Below are positions 17,161 to 25,980 of a DNA stretch of 45,611 bases, piece by piece. The position numbers and the translations under genes were made by a program. This DNA comes from Streptomyces amritsarensis (GTDB lineage: Bacteria; Actinomycetota; Actinomycetes; Streptomycetales; Streptomycetaceae): positions 1 to 45,611 of the forward strand of contig NZ_MQUR01000065.1 of assembly GCF_001953875.1 (NCBI RefSeq), read 5' to 3'. A model generated the notes under the pieces. It made no database searches. It was given only the letters and a program-made list of their open reading frames with translations, and was not told the DNA's origin. Numbering within the stretch: the first letter of the stretch is position 1; each line of letters begins with the position of its first letter.

Positions 17161-17309
17161 TGCGCGGCCCCCGCCGCCCCGCTGCGCCGGGACCGCTCGC
17201 CGACCGGCCCCGCTCGACCTGGCCGGCGTGCCGGACCGGCCCGAGCAGGAGCGGGCCCCAGGCCCCGACAGCCATACGCCCCGACCCGGCGTGTCGGCCG
17301 GCATGCGGC

Positions 17310-17765
17310 TCAGTGGTCCACGGGCAGGCCGGTCGGCTCCTTGATGCGCTTCATGATGATCTGCGAGTTGACCTCGGTGATGCCGGTGAGGGCGGTCAGC
17401 TTCTCGATCCACAGCCGCTCGTACGCGCGCAGGTCCGCGACGGCGATCCGCAGCAGGCAGCCGGGGCTCCCGAAGAGGCGGTAGGCCTCGATGACGTCCG
17501 GGATGTCCTGGAGGGCGGCCTCGAAAGCCTCGACCGCCTCGCGGTCGCGGCGCACCTCCACCGAGACGAGCACCTCGAAGCCGCGCTCCACCGCCTCGGG
17601 ATCGATCACGGCCCGATAGCCCTGGATCACCCCGTCCTGCTCCAGCTGGCGCACCCGCCGCATGCAGGGCGACGGCGTCAGGCCCACCCGCTGGGCGAGC
17701 TCCTGGTTGCTCAGCCGCCCGTCGGACTGAAGCTCGCGCAAGATATCGCGGTCAATGGCGTCCAT
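17310..17765 (-). CDS. Lrp/AsnC-family transcriptional regulator
   Basis: A 151-residue protein starting MDAIDRDILRELQSDGRLS, with an N-terminal winged helix-turn-helix (NQELAQRVGLTPSPCMRRVRQLE) and a C-terminal RAM ligand-binding domain, the standard Lrp length and order. The start at 17765 is chosen because the family begins at this Met; an upstream in-frame ATG at 17882 would overlap the promoter and add unrelated residues. It is divergent from an asparaginase gene and a 17-bp palindrome lies between them, so it probably controls its own gene and the asparaginase in response to an amino acid, possibly asparagine or aspartate (inference). Confidence 0.95.
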   Translation of the reverse strand: MDAIDRDILRELQSDGRLSNQELAQRVGLTPSPCMRRVRQLEQDGVIQGYRAVIDPEAVERGFEVLVSVEVRRDREAVEAFEAALQDIPDVIEAYRLFGSPGCLLRIAVADLRAYERLWIEKLTALTGITEVNSQIIMKRIKEPTGLPVDH

Positions 17766-17808
17766 GGCGCAATTATCACCCACGGAGTCCCGGTCAACGC
17801 GGTGGAAG

Positions 17809-17825
17809 ACGCAAGCATATTGCGT
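17809..17825. promoter_or_regulatory. Lrp-type operator candidate
   Basis: ACGCAAGCATATTGCGT is an inverted repeat with 6-bp arms and a 5-base AT-rich centre, the form expected for Lrp/AsnC proteins. It sits 44 bases upstream of the Lrp gene and 63 bases upstream of the asparaginase gene, in an unusually AT-rich stretch for this genome. Confidence 0.6.
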
Positions 17826-17887
17826 CCCAATCGCTCTATCATTGCTGCTTTGAGTACATATGTGCGAGTGAAGGGTGGCCACGCAGC

Positions 17888-18889
17888 ATGGGACGGATCG
17901 TCGTCATCAGCACCGGCGGCACGATAGCCAGCCGCTGGCAGGGCTCCGGATTCGCGGCGGACGCCGACGGCACGGAGGTCATCGCCACGGCCCCGCTGCC
18001 CGAGGGCATGACCGTCGAGGTCGTCGACCTCTACAGCGTGAACAGCCCCCGCCTCACCACGGCCCACCAGCTCACCCTCCTGCGCACCGTGCACGAGGTC
18101 CTCGCCGACCCCGGCGTCGACGGCGTCGTCGTCACCCACGGCACCGACACCCTGGAGGAGTCGGCGTTCCTCGTCGACCTCCACCACCACGACCCGCGCC
18201 CCGTGGTCTTCACCGGCTCGCAGCGGCCCATGGGCACCGCCGACGGCGACGGCCCGGGAAACCTGTACGACGCACTGCTCACCGCCGCCACCACCCGGGG
18301 ACTCGGCGTCCTCATCGCCTTCGCCGGCCGCGTGCACGCGGCCCGCGGCACCGTGAAGACGCAGGCCGTGGAGCTGGACGCGTTCGCGGACCCCTCCAAG
18401 GAACTGCTCGGGAAGATCGGCTTCGGCAAGGTCACCGTCCTGCGCACCCCCCAGCGCCCGGCCGCGCTCCCGCTGCCCGCGATGCCCGAACTCCCGCCCC
18501 GCGTGGACGTCGTCATGCACCACGCCGACGCCGACCCCGTACTCCTGAACGCCTCCGTCGAGGCCGGCGCCCGCGGCATCGTCCTCGTCGGGACCGGCGC
18601 GGGCAACGCCACCCCGGAGATCGCCGAAGCGGTCCGGGCCGCCGTCGCGCGCGGGGTCCTGGTCGCCCTGACCACCCGGGTCATGGCCGGACCGGTCACC
18701 GAGATCTACACGCACGGCGGCGCCGTCGACCTCGTCGCCGCCGGCGCCGTCCCCACGGGCACCCTCCGCGCCGGCCAGGCCCGCATCGCGGTCCTCTCCG
18801 CCCTCCTCGCCACCGAGGACGCCGCGGAACAGGCCCGCATCCTCCGCGAGGCCCTGACCCCGCAGAGCCCGGTACTCGTCCAGGCGTAG
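17888..18889 (+). CDS. L-asparaginase (type I/II fold)
   Basis: A 333-residue asparaginase-glutaminase family protein that hydrolyses L-asparagine to aspartate and ammonia. The two signature loops are clear: STGGTIAS near residue 8, with the nucleophilic Thr, and THGTDTLEESAF near residue 83, with the second Thr and the Asp. No signal peptide is present, so it should be cytoplasmic. A loose AGGGTGG ribosome site precedes the ATG. The divergent Lrp/AsnC gene and the palindrome between them suggest amino-acid-dependent control. The specificity between asparagine and glutamine is not readable here. Confidence 0.94.
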   Translation: MGRIVVISTGGTIASRWQGSGFAADADGTEVIATAPLPEGMTVEVVDLYSVNSPRLTTAHQLTLLRTVHEVLADPGVDGVVVTHGTDTLEESAFLVDLHHHDPRPVVFTGSQRPMGTADGDGPGNLYDALLTAATTRGLGVLIAFAGRVHAARGTVKTQAVELDAFADPSKELLGKIGFGKVTVLRTPQRPAALPLPAMPELPPRVDVVMHHADADPVLLNASVEAGARGIVLVGTGAGNATPEIAEAVRAAVARGVLVALTTRVMAGPVTEIYTHGGAVDLVAAGAVPTGTLRAGQARIAVLSALLATEDAAEQARILREALTPQSPVLVQA

Positions 18890-18970
18890 CCGCGGCCACG
18901 GCGGCCGGGCCCCGCGCACTTCTCCCCGCAGCCGCCGTCGAGGGTGAGGCCGGTGACGCCCGGGAGGGTA

Positions 18971-19225
18971 ATGCCCGCCGGCATGGCCCCGATCGAGGCG
19001 GCGGACGCCGTCCTGCGCATGGTGGTCCGCCGACTGCCCCTGGCGTTCCCGGGGCTCCGCGCATGCCGCTTCCTGGGGAAGTTCACCGCGGAGGGCGACC
19101 TCGGCATCGACATCGGGCCGATGGCCGCACTCCCCGACCTGAAGGAGGTCCACGTCCTCGCGGGCCGCGGCCGGGTCCGGGGCGCCGAGCGACTGCCTTC
19201 GACCACCGCGGTGTTCTGCGAGTGA
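18971..19225 (+). CDS. Small hypothetical protein
   Basis: About 84 residues of good codon character: nearly all third positions are G or C and the composition is balanced, with alternating hydrophobic and charged residues (VLRMVVRRLPLAFPGL, LGIDIGPMAALPDLKEVHVLAG). No family is recognised and no membrane segment is evident. The start is uncertain: GGGAGGG at 18962-18968 is too close to this ATG and rather far from the next one at 18983. It lies alone between the asparaginase gene and the convergent meaB gene. It could be a genuine small protein or a remnant of a larger one. Confidence 0.42.
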   Translation: MPAGMAPIEAADAVLRMVVRRLPLAFPGLRACRFLGKFTAEGDLGIDIGPMAALPDLKEVHVLAGRGRVRGAERLPSTTAVFCE

Positions 19226-19267
19226 CCGGACGGCCCCCCTGCCGGGGTGCCGCCCGGTCCGCCGCTG

Positions 19268-20248
19268 TCAGCCGCCGAACGCCGACAGGATGCGGTCCGC
19301 CGCCGACGTCGGGGTGAGCGAGCCCGCCCGCACCGCGTCCTCCAGGTCCGGCGCGAGCTCCCGTACGGCCGGGTCGGCGCGCAGCCGCTCCAGCAGCTCG
19401 TCGCGGACCATCGACCAGGTCCACTCCACCTGCTGCGCCGCCCGCTTCGCCGCCAGCCGGCCGCCCGCGTCCAGCAGGGTCCGGTGCTGCTCCAGGCGCC
19501 TCCACACCTCGTCCAGGCCCGTCGACTCCCGGGCGCTGCACGTCAGGACCGGCGGCGTCCAGGCCGCGTCCACCGGGTGCATCAGCCGCAGCGCACCCGA
19601 CAGTTCCCGCGCGGCGGCCTTCGCGTCCCGCTCGTGGGGGCCGTCCGCCTTGTTCACCGCCAGGACGTCGGCCAGCTCCAGGACGCCCTTCTTGATGCCC
19701 TGCAGCTGGTCGCCCGTACGGGCCAGCGACAGCAGGAGGAAGGAGTCGACCATCCCCGCCACCGCGGTCTCCGACTGGCCCACGCCGACCGTCTCGACGA
19801 GGACCACGTCGTAGCCCGCGGCCTCCATCACGATCATCGACTCGCGGGTGGCCTTGGCGACCCCGCCCAGCGTCCCCGCCGACGGCGACGGCCGAACGAA
19901 CGCCGCCGGATCCACCGACAGCCGCTCCATCCGGGTCTTGTCACCCAGGATGGAGCCGCCCGTGCGCGTCGACGACGGGTCCACCGCGAGCACCGCCACC
20001 CGGTGCCCGAGCCCCGTCAGCATCGTGCCGAAAGCGTCGATGAAGGTGGATTTGCCCACCCCGGGCACCCCGCTGATGCCGATCCGGCGCGCCCGGCCCG
20101 AGTGCGGCAGCAACTCCGTCAACAGGCCCTGTGCGAGCGCCCGGTGCGCGGGCAGGGTGGACTCGACGAGGGTGATCGCCCGCGCGATGAACGCGCGCTT
20201 CCCGTCGAGCACCCCCTTCGCGTACGCCTCGATGTCGATCTTCGGCAC
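19268..20248 (-). CDS. meaB: MeaB/ArgK-type P-loop GTPase, methylmalonyl-CoA mutase chaperone
   Basis: A 326-residue G3E-family GTPase with Walker A GVPGVGKSTF (about residue 61), the DPSSTRTGGSILGDKTRM stretch, the VETVGVGQSE switch and NKAD for guanine. MeaB protects methylmalonyl-CoA mutase and controls loading of adenosylcobalamin. It is the last gene of the mutA-mutB-meaB operon, starting 10 bases after the mutB stop, which fits its role as partner. Older annotations name this family ArgK or a lysine-arginine-ornithine transport kinase; the operon context shows that is wrong here. Confidence 0.96.
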   Translation of the reverse strand: MPKIDIEAYAKGVLDGKRAFIARAITLVESTLPAHRALAQGLLTELLPHSGRARRIGISGVPGVGKSTFIDAFGTMLTGLGHRVAVLAVDPSSTRTGGSILGDKTRMERLSVDPAAFVRPSPSAGTLGGVAKATRESMIVMEAAGYDVVLVETVGVGQSETAVAGMVDSFLLLSLARTGDQLQGIKKGVLELADVLAVNKADGPHERDAKAAARELSGALRLMHPVDAAWTPPVLTCSARESTGLDEVWRRLEQHRTLLDAGGRLAAKRAAQQVEWTWSMVRDELLERLRADPAVRELAPDLEDAVRAGSLTPTSAADRILSAFGG

Positions 20249-20258
20249 CGGCGCCCGC

Positions 20259-22445
20259 CTACAGCTCGTGGCCCAGGTCCGCGGCCAGCCGCGTCACCAG
20301 GTCGTGGGCCGCGTCCGGGATGACCGTGCCGGGCGGGAACACCGCGGTCGCGCCCATCTCCAGCAGCGTCGGGACATCGGCCGGCGGAATCACCCCACCC
20401 ACGACGATCATGATGTCCTCGCGGCCCTCCTCCGCCAGCTGCTCACGCAGCGCCGGGACGAGGGTCAGGTGGCCGGCCGCCAGCGACGACACGCCCACCA
20501 CGTGGACGTCCGCCTCGACGGCCTGGCGGGCCACCTCCGCCGGGGTCTGGAACAGCGGGCCGACGTCCACGTCGAAGCCCAGGTCGGCGAAGGCCGTCGC
20601 GATCACCTTCTGGCCGCGGTCGTGCCCGTCCTGGCCCATCTTCGCGACCAGGATCCGCGGACGCCGCCCCTCCGCCTCCTCGAACCGGTCCACCAGCGCA
20701 CGGGTGCGCTCCACCGACGGGGACTCGCCCGCCTCGTTTCGGTACACACCCGCGATCGTACGGATCTGGCTCGCGTGCCGCCCGTACACCTTCTCCAGTG
20801 CGTCCGAGATCTCACCCACGGTCGCCTTGGCGCGCGCCGCGTCCACCGCCAGCGCGAGGAGGTTGCCGTCGCCGCGCTCCGCCGCGTTCGTCAGCGCCCG
20901 CAGCGTGTCCTGGGTGACCGCCTCGTCGCGCTCCTCGCGCAGCCGCCGCAGCTTGGCGATCTGCTGGGCGCGCACCGAGGAGTTGTCGACCTTGAGGACC
21001 TCGATCGCCTCGTCGCTGTCCACGCGGTACTTGTTGACGCCGATCACCGGCTGGCGGCCGGAGTCGATCCGGGCCTGCGTACGGGCCGCGGCCTCCTCCA
21101 CGCGCAGCTTCGGGATGCCCGCGTCGATGGCCTGCGCCATGCCGCCGGCCGCCTCGACCTCCTCGATGTGCTGCCAGGCCCGCCGCGCCAGGTCGTACGT
21201 CAGCTTCTCCACGTACGCGCTGCCGCCCCACGGGTCGATCGACCGGCAGGTCCCCGACTCCTGCTGCAGCAGCAGCTGGGTGTTGCGGGCGATGCGCGCC
21301 GAGAAATCCGTCGGCAGCGCGAGCGCCTCGTCGAGGGCGTTGGTGTGCAGCGACTGGGTGTGGCCCTGGGTCGCCGCCATCGCCTCGATGCACGTGCGCG
21401 TCACGTTGTTGAAGACGTCCTGCGCCGTCAGCGACCAGCCCGACGTCTGCGAATGCGTGCGCAGCGAAAGCGACTTGGCGTTCTTCGGGTCGAACTGCTT
21501 CACCAGCTTCGCCCACAGCAGGCGCGCCGCCCGCAGCTTGGCGACCTCCATGAAGAAGTTCATGCCGATCGCCCAGAAGAACGACAGGCGCGGCGCGAAC
21601 GCGTCCACGTCCAGCCCCACCGCCTGTCCGGCCCGCAGGTACTCCACACCGTCCGCGAGGGTGTACGCCAGCTCCAGGTCGGCCGTGGCACCGGCCTCCT
21701 GGATGTGGTAGCCGGAGATGGAGATCGAGTTGTACCGCGGCATCTTCTGCGAGGTGAACGCGAAGATGTCGGAGATGATCCGCATCGAGGGCTTCGGCGG
21801 GTAGATGTAGGTGTTGCGGACCATGAACTCCTTGAGGATGTCGTTCTGGATGGTCCCGGCCAGCTTGTCGGGGGAGACCCCCTGCTCCTCCGCCGCCACG
21901 ATGTACAGCGCGAGGACCGGCAGCACCGCGCCGTTCATCGTCATCGACACCGACATCCTGTCCAGCGGGATCCCGTCGAACAGCTGCCGCATGTCGTAGA
22001 TCGAGTCGATCGCCACGCCCGCCATGCCGACGTCACCGGTCACGCGCGGGTGGTCGCTGTCGTAGCCGCGGTGCGTGGGCAGGTCGAAGGCCACCGACAG
22101 GCCCTTCTGACCGGACGCCAGGTTGCGCCGGTAGAAGGCGTTCGACTCCTCGGCCGTGGAGAAGCCGGCGTACTGCCGGATCGTCCACGGCTGGTTGACG
22201 TACATCGTCGGGTACGGGCCGCGCAGGTACGGGGCCACGCCCGGGTACGTGCGCAGGAAGTCCAGGCCCTCCACGTCCCGCCCGGTGTAGAGCGGCTTGA
22301 CGCCGATGCCCTCGGGCGTCTCCCACAGCAGGTCGGCGGCCGCGGTGCCGGTGGACTCCTTCACCGAGGAGCGCCACTGCTCCTCCGAGACCCCGGCGGC
22401 GGCGGTGGGACCGAGCGCCAGCTCGGAGAAATCGGGGATGCTCAT
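20259..22445 (-). CDS. mutB: Methylmalonyl-CoA mutase large (alpha) subunit
   Basis: A 728-residue adenosylcobalamin enzyme that interconverts methylmalonyl-CoA and succinyl-CoA. The N-terminal TIM barrel includes YPTMYVNQPWTIRQYAGFST, whose Tyr and Arg distinguish methylmalonyl- from isobutyryl-CoA mutases. The C-terminal cobalamin domain has the DxHxxG motif (DGHDRG, His608 as lower ligand), then GVSSLAAGH and GGVIP. The length matches the actinobacterial subunit. It overlaps the mutA stop by ATGA, so the two subunits are translationally coupled. The reaction can supply methylmalonyl-CoA, the extender used by the second acyltransferase of the nearby PKS, although this operon is a normal chromosomal set. 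Confidence 0.98.
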   Translation of the reverse strand: MSIPDFSELALGPTAAAGVSEEQWRSSVKESTGTAAADLLWETPEGIGVKPLYTGRDVEGLDFLRTYPGVAPYLRGPYPTMYVNQPWTIRQYAGFSTAEESNAFYRRNLASGQKGLSVAFDLPTHRGYDSDHPRVTGDVGMAGVAIDSIYDMRQLFDGIPLDRMSVSMTMNGAVLPVLALYIVAAEEQGVSPDKLAGTIQNDILKEFMVRNTYIYPPKPSMRIISDIFAFTSQKMPRYNSISISGYHIQEAGATADLELAYTLADGVEYLRAGQAVGLDVDAFAPRLSFFWAIGMNFFMEVAKLRAARLLWAKLVKQFDPKNAKSLSLRTHSQTSGWSLTAQDVFNNVTRTCIEAMAATQGHTQSLHTNALDEALALPTDFSARIARNTQLLLQQESGTCRSIDPWGGSAYVEKLTYDLARRAWQHIEEVEAAGGMAQAIDAGIPKLRVEEAAARTQARIDSGRQPVIGVNKYRVDSDEAIEVLKVDNSSVRAQQIAKLRRLREERDEAVTQDTLRALTNAAERGDGNLLALAVDAARAKATVGEISDALEKVYGRHASQIRTIAGVYRNEAGESPSVERTRALVDRFEEAEGRRPRILVAKMGQDGHDRGQKVIATAFADLGFDVDVGPLFQTPAEVARQAVEADVHVVGVSSLAAGHLTLVPALREQLAEEGREDIMIVVGGVIPPADVPTLLEMGATAVFPPGTVIPDAAHDLVTRLAADLGHEL

Positions 22446-24307
22446 GCGGGCACTCCCATCCGGTCGAGTACGGAGGACAGCACGGCGACGGCGTCACAGC
22501 CGGCGAAGACGTACTCGTCCACGGAAGCCTCTGCGGTGCCCGGCCGGCCGGCGAGGAAGACGGTCGTGGCGCCCGCGGCGCGCAGCGCCCCGGCCACCGC
22601 CGCGGCCTGCTCCTCGTACAGCGCGTCGCTGGAGCAGAGCACGGCCATGCCGTCGGCGCCGCTCGCCGCGTACGCCTCGGCGGCCGTCTGCGCGTCCACC
22701 GACACCGGATCGTGCACGGACTGGATCCCGCCCGCCTGGAACAGGTTCGAGGCGAAGGTGGCGCGCGCGGTGTGCGCGGCCGCCGGGCCCAGCGCGGCGA
22801 GGAAGATCCTCGGCCGGGCGCCGGTCGCCGCCAGGTGCGCGTCACTGCGGGCCCGCAGGGCCTCGTAGGCCTCGTCGCGCCGTACGCGCGGCAGCCCGCC
22901 CGTGGGAGCCGCGGGCGCCGGCTCGCGGACGACCGGCTTCTCCGACAGCAGCGGGAACTCGCTGACCCCGGTGATCGGCTCGCGCCGCTTGGCCAGCTTC
23001 TTGGAGCGCTCCGCCCAGGTGGCGGCGAGGCGTTCGGCGACCAGGCCGGAGCGCAGGGCGGCGGCCAGGCCGCCGGCCTTCTCCACCGTCCGGAAGAACT
23101 CCCAGGCGGCGTGGGCGAGTTCGTCGGTGAGGCGCTCGACGTAGTACGAACCGCCCGCCGGGTCGATCACCCGGGCCAGGTGGGACTCCTCCAGCAGGAT
23201 CGTGGAGGTGTTGCGGGCGATGCGGCGCGCGAAGGCGTCCGGCAGCCCCAGTTCGTTGTCGAAGGGGAGCACCGTGACCGAGTCGGCGCCGCCGACACCC
23301 GCGGCCATGCAGGCCACGGTGGTGCGCAGCATGTTCACCCACGGGTCGCGGCGGGTCATCATCACCGGCGAGGTGACGGCGTGCTGGAGCTGGGCACCCG
23401 CCTCCGGGGCCCCCGAGGCCTCGGCGATCCGGGCCCACAGCCGGCGCGCGGCGCGGAACTTGGCGATGGTGAGGAACTGGTCCGCGGTCGCGGCGTACCG
23501 GAACTCCAGCTGGCCGAGCGCGGCTTCGACGCCCAGCCCACCTGCGGAGAGGGCGCGCAGGTAGGCGACGCCGGTGGCCAGCGACAGCCCCAGCTCCTCG
23601 GCGGCGCTGCCGCCGGCCTCGTGGTAGGGCAGGGCGTCCACGGTCAGCGCCCGCACCCCGGGCAGGCCGGCGGCGGCCTCCCGGGCCAGCTCCACGGCGG
23701 CGGCCTGGTCCAGCGCCTCGCCGGTCCGCGCCTCGTGGCCCAGCGGGTCGGCGCCCAGGGAGGCCCGCACGGCCTCCGGAGCCACCGAGCGCTCGGCGAA
23801 CAGGTCCAGCAGCGCACGGGCGGCGCCGGCGTAGTCGGCGCCGGCGTCCAGGGCGATCGGGGCGAGGTCCAGGTAGACCCCGTCCAGGGCCCGGGCGAGG
23901 CCGTCGACCGGGATGCCGCCGCCGCCCACGGTGAGCCAGAGGGAGGTGACCCCGTTCTCCAGGTCGGCGAGGGCCGCCTCGTTCAGGCGCTGCGGATCGG
24001 TGCCCGCGAGGCGCTGGCGCACGTCCCAGCCGTTCGCGGTGGTGCCTTCCGGCCTGCCTCCGCGGACGAAGGGGGCGAAGCCGGGAAAACCGGTGTCGGG
24101 CACCGTCCCGTCGGACGGCGCGGTGTACAGCGGGCGGGTGGTGAGCCCGTCCTCGAGTCGGGTGGACAGCGCATCTTCTGCGGCCTCGCCGGATGCTTCC
24201 TTGCCCGACTTGCGCAGTACGCCTTCTACAAGGCGCTGCCACTGCTCATGCGTCGCGTCAGGGAACTCGGCGGCCAGGGAGAGCCCGTCGTCAGGCAGGA
24301 CCGTCAT
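22442..24307 (-). CDS. mutA: Methylmalonyl-CoA mutase small (beta) subunit
   Basis: A 621-residue protein related to the large subunit but lacking the DxHxxG cobalamin motif, as expected for the non-catalytic beta subunit of the actinobacterial heterodimer. Recognisable stretches are WDVRQRLAGTDPQRLNEAAL, a RNTSTILLEESHLARVIDPAGGSYYVE barrel segment (shown in parts) and the degenerate C-terminal cobalamin-like domain. The ATG at 24307 is the family start (MTVLPDDGLSLAAEFPDA); longer frames upstream run into the ROK remnant. It is the first gene of the leftward mutA-mutB-meaB operon. Any promoter would lie in the remnant just upstream. Confidence 0.97.
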   Translation of the reverse strand: MTVLPDDGLSLAAEFPDATHEQWQRLVEGVLRKSGKEASGEAAEDALSTRLEDGLTTRPLYTAPSDGTVPDTGFPGFAPFVRGGRPEGTTANGWDVRQRLAGTDPQRLNEAALADLENGVTSLWLTVGGGGIPVDGLARALDGVYLDLAPIALDAGADYAGAARALLDLFAERSVAPEAVRASLGADPLGHEARTGEALDQAAAVELAREAAAGLPGVRALTVDALPYHEAGGSAAEELGLSLATGVAYLRALSAGGLGVEAALGQLEFRYAATADQFLTIAKFRAARRLWARIAEASGAPEAGAQLQHAVTSPVMMTRRDPWVNMLRTTVACMAAGVGGADSVTVLPFDNELGLPDAFARRIARNTSTILLEESHLARVIDPAGGSYYVERLTDELAHAAWEFFRTVEKAGGLAAALRSGLVAERLAATWAERSKKLAKRREPITGVSEFPLLSEKPVVREPAPAAPTGGLPRVRRDEAYEALRARSDAHLAATGARPRIFLAALGPAAAHTARATFASNLFQAGGIQSVHDPVSVDAQTAAEAYAASGADGMAVLCSSDALYEEQAAAVAGALRAAGATTVFLAGRPGTAEASVDEYVFAGCDAVAVLSSVLDRMGVPA

Positions 24308-24708
24308 GGCTCGAATGTAGGGGAGCGCGCTCAGGTGGCACCATACCGACGGGTGTGATCTCCCCCTCTCGGACCGTACCGAGAGAGTCCTGCAACACCC
24401 GGCTGAGCAGCACGGTTGCGGCGGCCTCCGGGAGCCCGGCCGGACCCGCGTGCGGGACCACGATCCGTTCGGGGTCGTCGCAGACGTGCGAGAGCTCCGG
24501 CGCGGCGGCCCGCAGCTCCTCCAGGCGGCCCGCGTGCAGGACACTCGCCGGCTCGGTCACGACCATGACCGCCGGATTGAAGACATCCGACAGAAGGGAC
24601 GCCGCACGGCCCACCGCGCGGGTCCCCGGCCGCCGCCGCGTCCACCAGCAGCGGCACGGCAGGGTCCCGGAGGGCGCCGGGTTCCCGTGCCGGACTCTCT
24701 GCGCGGGT
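24291..24708 (-). pseudogene. Frameshifted C-terminal remnant of a ROK-family (NagC-like) protein
   Basis: Read leftwards, one frame gives DPAVPLLVDAAAAGDPR (about 24664 to 24615) and the next frame continues GRAASLLSDVFNPAVMVV and then GLPEAAATVLLSRVLQDSLG. This is the typical ROK C-terminus (a GD..A loop, GR.LG-like helix, then a NP..VV strand). Joining them requires one extra dinucleotide in the CGCG run at about 24617-24622, so a 2-base deletion fits. Upstream of about 24708 neither frame resembles a ROK protein, so the N-terminal two-thirds are missing. The frame ends at 24291, just inside mutA. A sequencing error could explain the frameshift but not the missing N-terminus. Confidence 0.55.
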
Positions 24709-25348
24709 CGGCGGGCCGGGTGCCTGCCCCGGGCCTTGGCCCGGGCCCCTACGCCGGGGCCGGAAACCGGTGCCCGTCCGGTATGCGGGCCCTCCGGTAC
24801 GGATCCCGGCGAACGCGTGGCTGCCGCGTTGCGGCACCGTGAAATCCGGCCACGGTTTTCGGCCGCCGAAGGTGGGTGGCGGGTGAGGCGGCGTACGAGG
24901 GAAAGGGCAGGTCGGAGCGGGTGTACGGGGTGGAAGCGGAGGCCGGCGGGGCATGCGCGGGGTGGCCGCGGACGGGGGTTGACCGGGGTCCGGGGCGCTG
25001 ACACGCTCCGGGACATGACCGCGAACGAACTCCTCGCCCCGCGGCTCCGCACCCCCGGCCCCTGCACCACGCCGGGCGAGTGTCCGGGCCGCTGTCCGGC
25101 CCCCTGTCGCCCCTGACCTCACCGACGGCGCTCGCGCCCCCGGGCCGCCGAAACCGCCGGGTCACCGGCCCGGCGGCAGGCACGGGCCGGCTGCCGAGCC
25201 GGACCGCGGTCGTGCCCTGCGTCCACCGGCCGGCCAGTCGAACCGACCGCGGTCAGCCGTCCGCAGCCTGCGGCGGTTGACGGGCCCGGGCCATGGCCCC
25301 CGGATCACGAGCCCGAAGCCCCGCAGCCCGGGAGCCCGCAGACCGACC
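24709..25348. other. Gene-free, very GC-rich stretch
   Basis: Long open frames exist on both strands but translate to Arg/Pro/Gly-rich sequence without any recognisable domain, as expected by chance at this base composition. No ribosome site with a plausible frame was found. The stretch may contain the promoter for mutA and decayed DNA belonging to the ROK remnant. Confidence 0.5.
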
Positions 25349-25800
25349 GGTCTGCGACGCCCGGCGGGCCCCCGGCCGGTGGTCCGCAGGCCGCCGGCGG
25401 CCGGACCGTCGTCCCCGGCGGCCCGTGCCGGTGATCCGTCGGCCCGCAGGTCGATCGGTCTGCGCTACCCGGCGGGCCCACCAGGCAGGTGGCCCGCAGG
25501 GCGTCGGACCGTCGGTCCCGCGGCTTGCGGCCCGAGGCCGGCCGGTCGGCCGGTCTGCGCTACCCGGCGGGGCCACCGGCTGGGTGGTCCGTCGGCCCGA
25601 CGGCCCGCAGGCCGGCCGGCCCGGCGGGTCCACGCCGGTGGTCCGTAGGCCGCCGGCGGCCGGACCGTCGTCCCCAGCGGCCCGGGCCGGTGAGCCGTCG
25701 GTCCGGGGCTTGCGGCCCGAGGCCGGCCGGTCGGCCGGTCTGTGTCGCCCGGCCGGTGGCCCGCAGGCCGCCGGGTCGCCGGACCGGGGGTCCTCCGCGA
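25349..25800. repeat. Degenerate GC-rich repeat array
   Basis: The region repeats variants of short blocks such as CGGTCTGCGCTACCCGGCGG and GGCCCGCAGG. The clearest long pair is 25376-25442 against 25635-25701, 67 bases with about four differences. A second pair of about 46 bases starts at 25511 and 25697. Spacing is irregular and there are no uniform spacers, so it is not a CRISPR array. All frames are open but of low complexity. It looks like non-coding DNA expanded by local duplication, lying between the mut operon and the sulfur operon. Confidence 0.7.
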
Positions 25801-25936
25801 CCTCGGTCCGACGCCCCGGACCCCGACCGTACGCGTCAACTGCCAACCCACGTGCCCGAACGCCACCCGCCCCGTAGCCGCAGGGCACCGACCCCCGTAC
25901 CCGTAGCCGTCGTCCGGTCCTTCACCGCTCCATTTC

Positions 25937-25949
25937 TTCCGCTGCGGAA
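25937..25949. promoter_or_regulatory. Palindrome upstream of the sulfonate operon
   Basis: TTCCGCTGCGGAA, with 6-bp arms around one base, ends 31 bases before the first start codon of the sulfur-scavenging operon. The surrounding CATTTC...GAAATAA sequence is unusually AT-rich here. It may be the operator for the sulfur-status regulator; this is position-based inference. Confidence 0.35.
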
Positions 25950-25980
25950 ATAACCACCGCGGCCGCACCCAGGAGTCACC

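Noticed and set aside
14732..17275. Leftward 847-codon open frame opposite the MMPL gene
   Set aside because: It has no ribosome site and no domain, and the MMPL frame on the other strand has complete family motifs.
25349..25800. CRISPR array
   Set aside because: Repeats are degenerate, of different lengths, and not separated by uniform unique spacers; no cas genes are present.
24709..25980. Several open frames of 100 to 590 codons on both strands
   Set aside because: All give repetitive Arg/Pro/Gly/Ala sequence and mutually overlap; none has a convincing start or homology.
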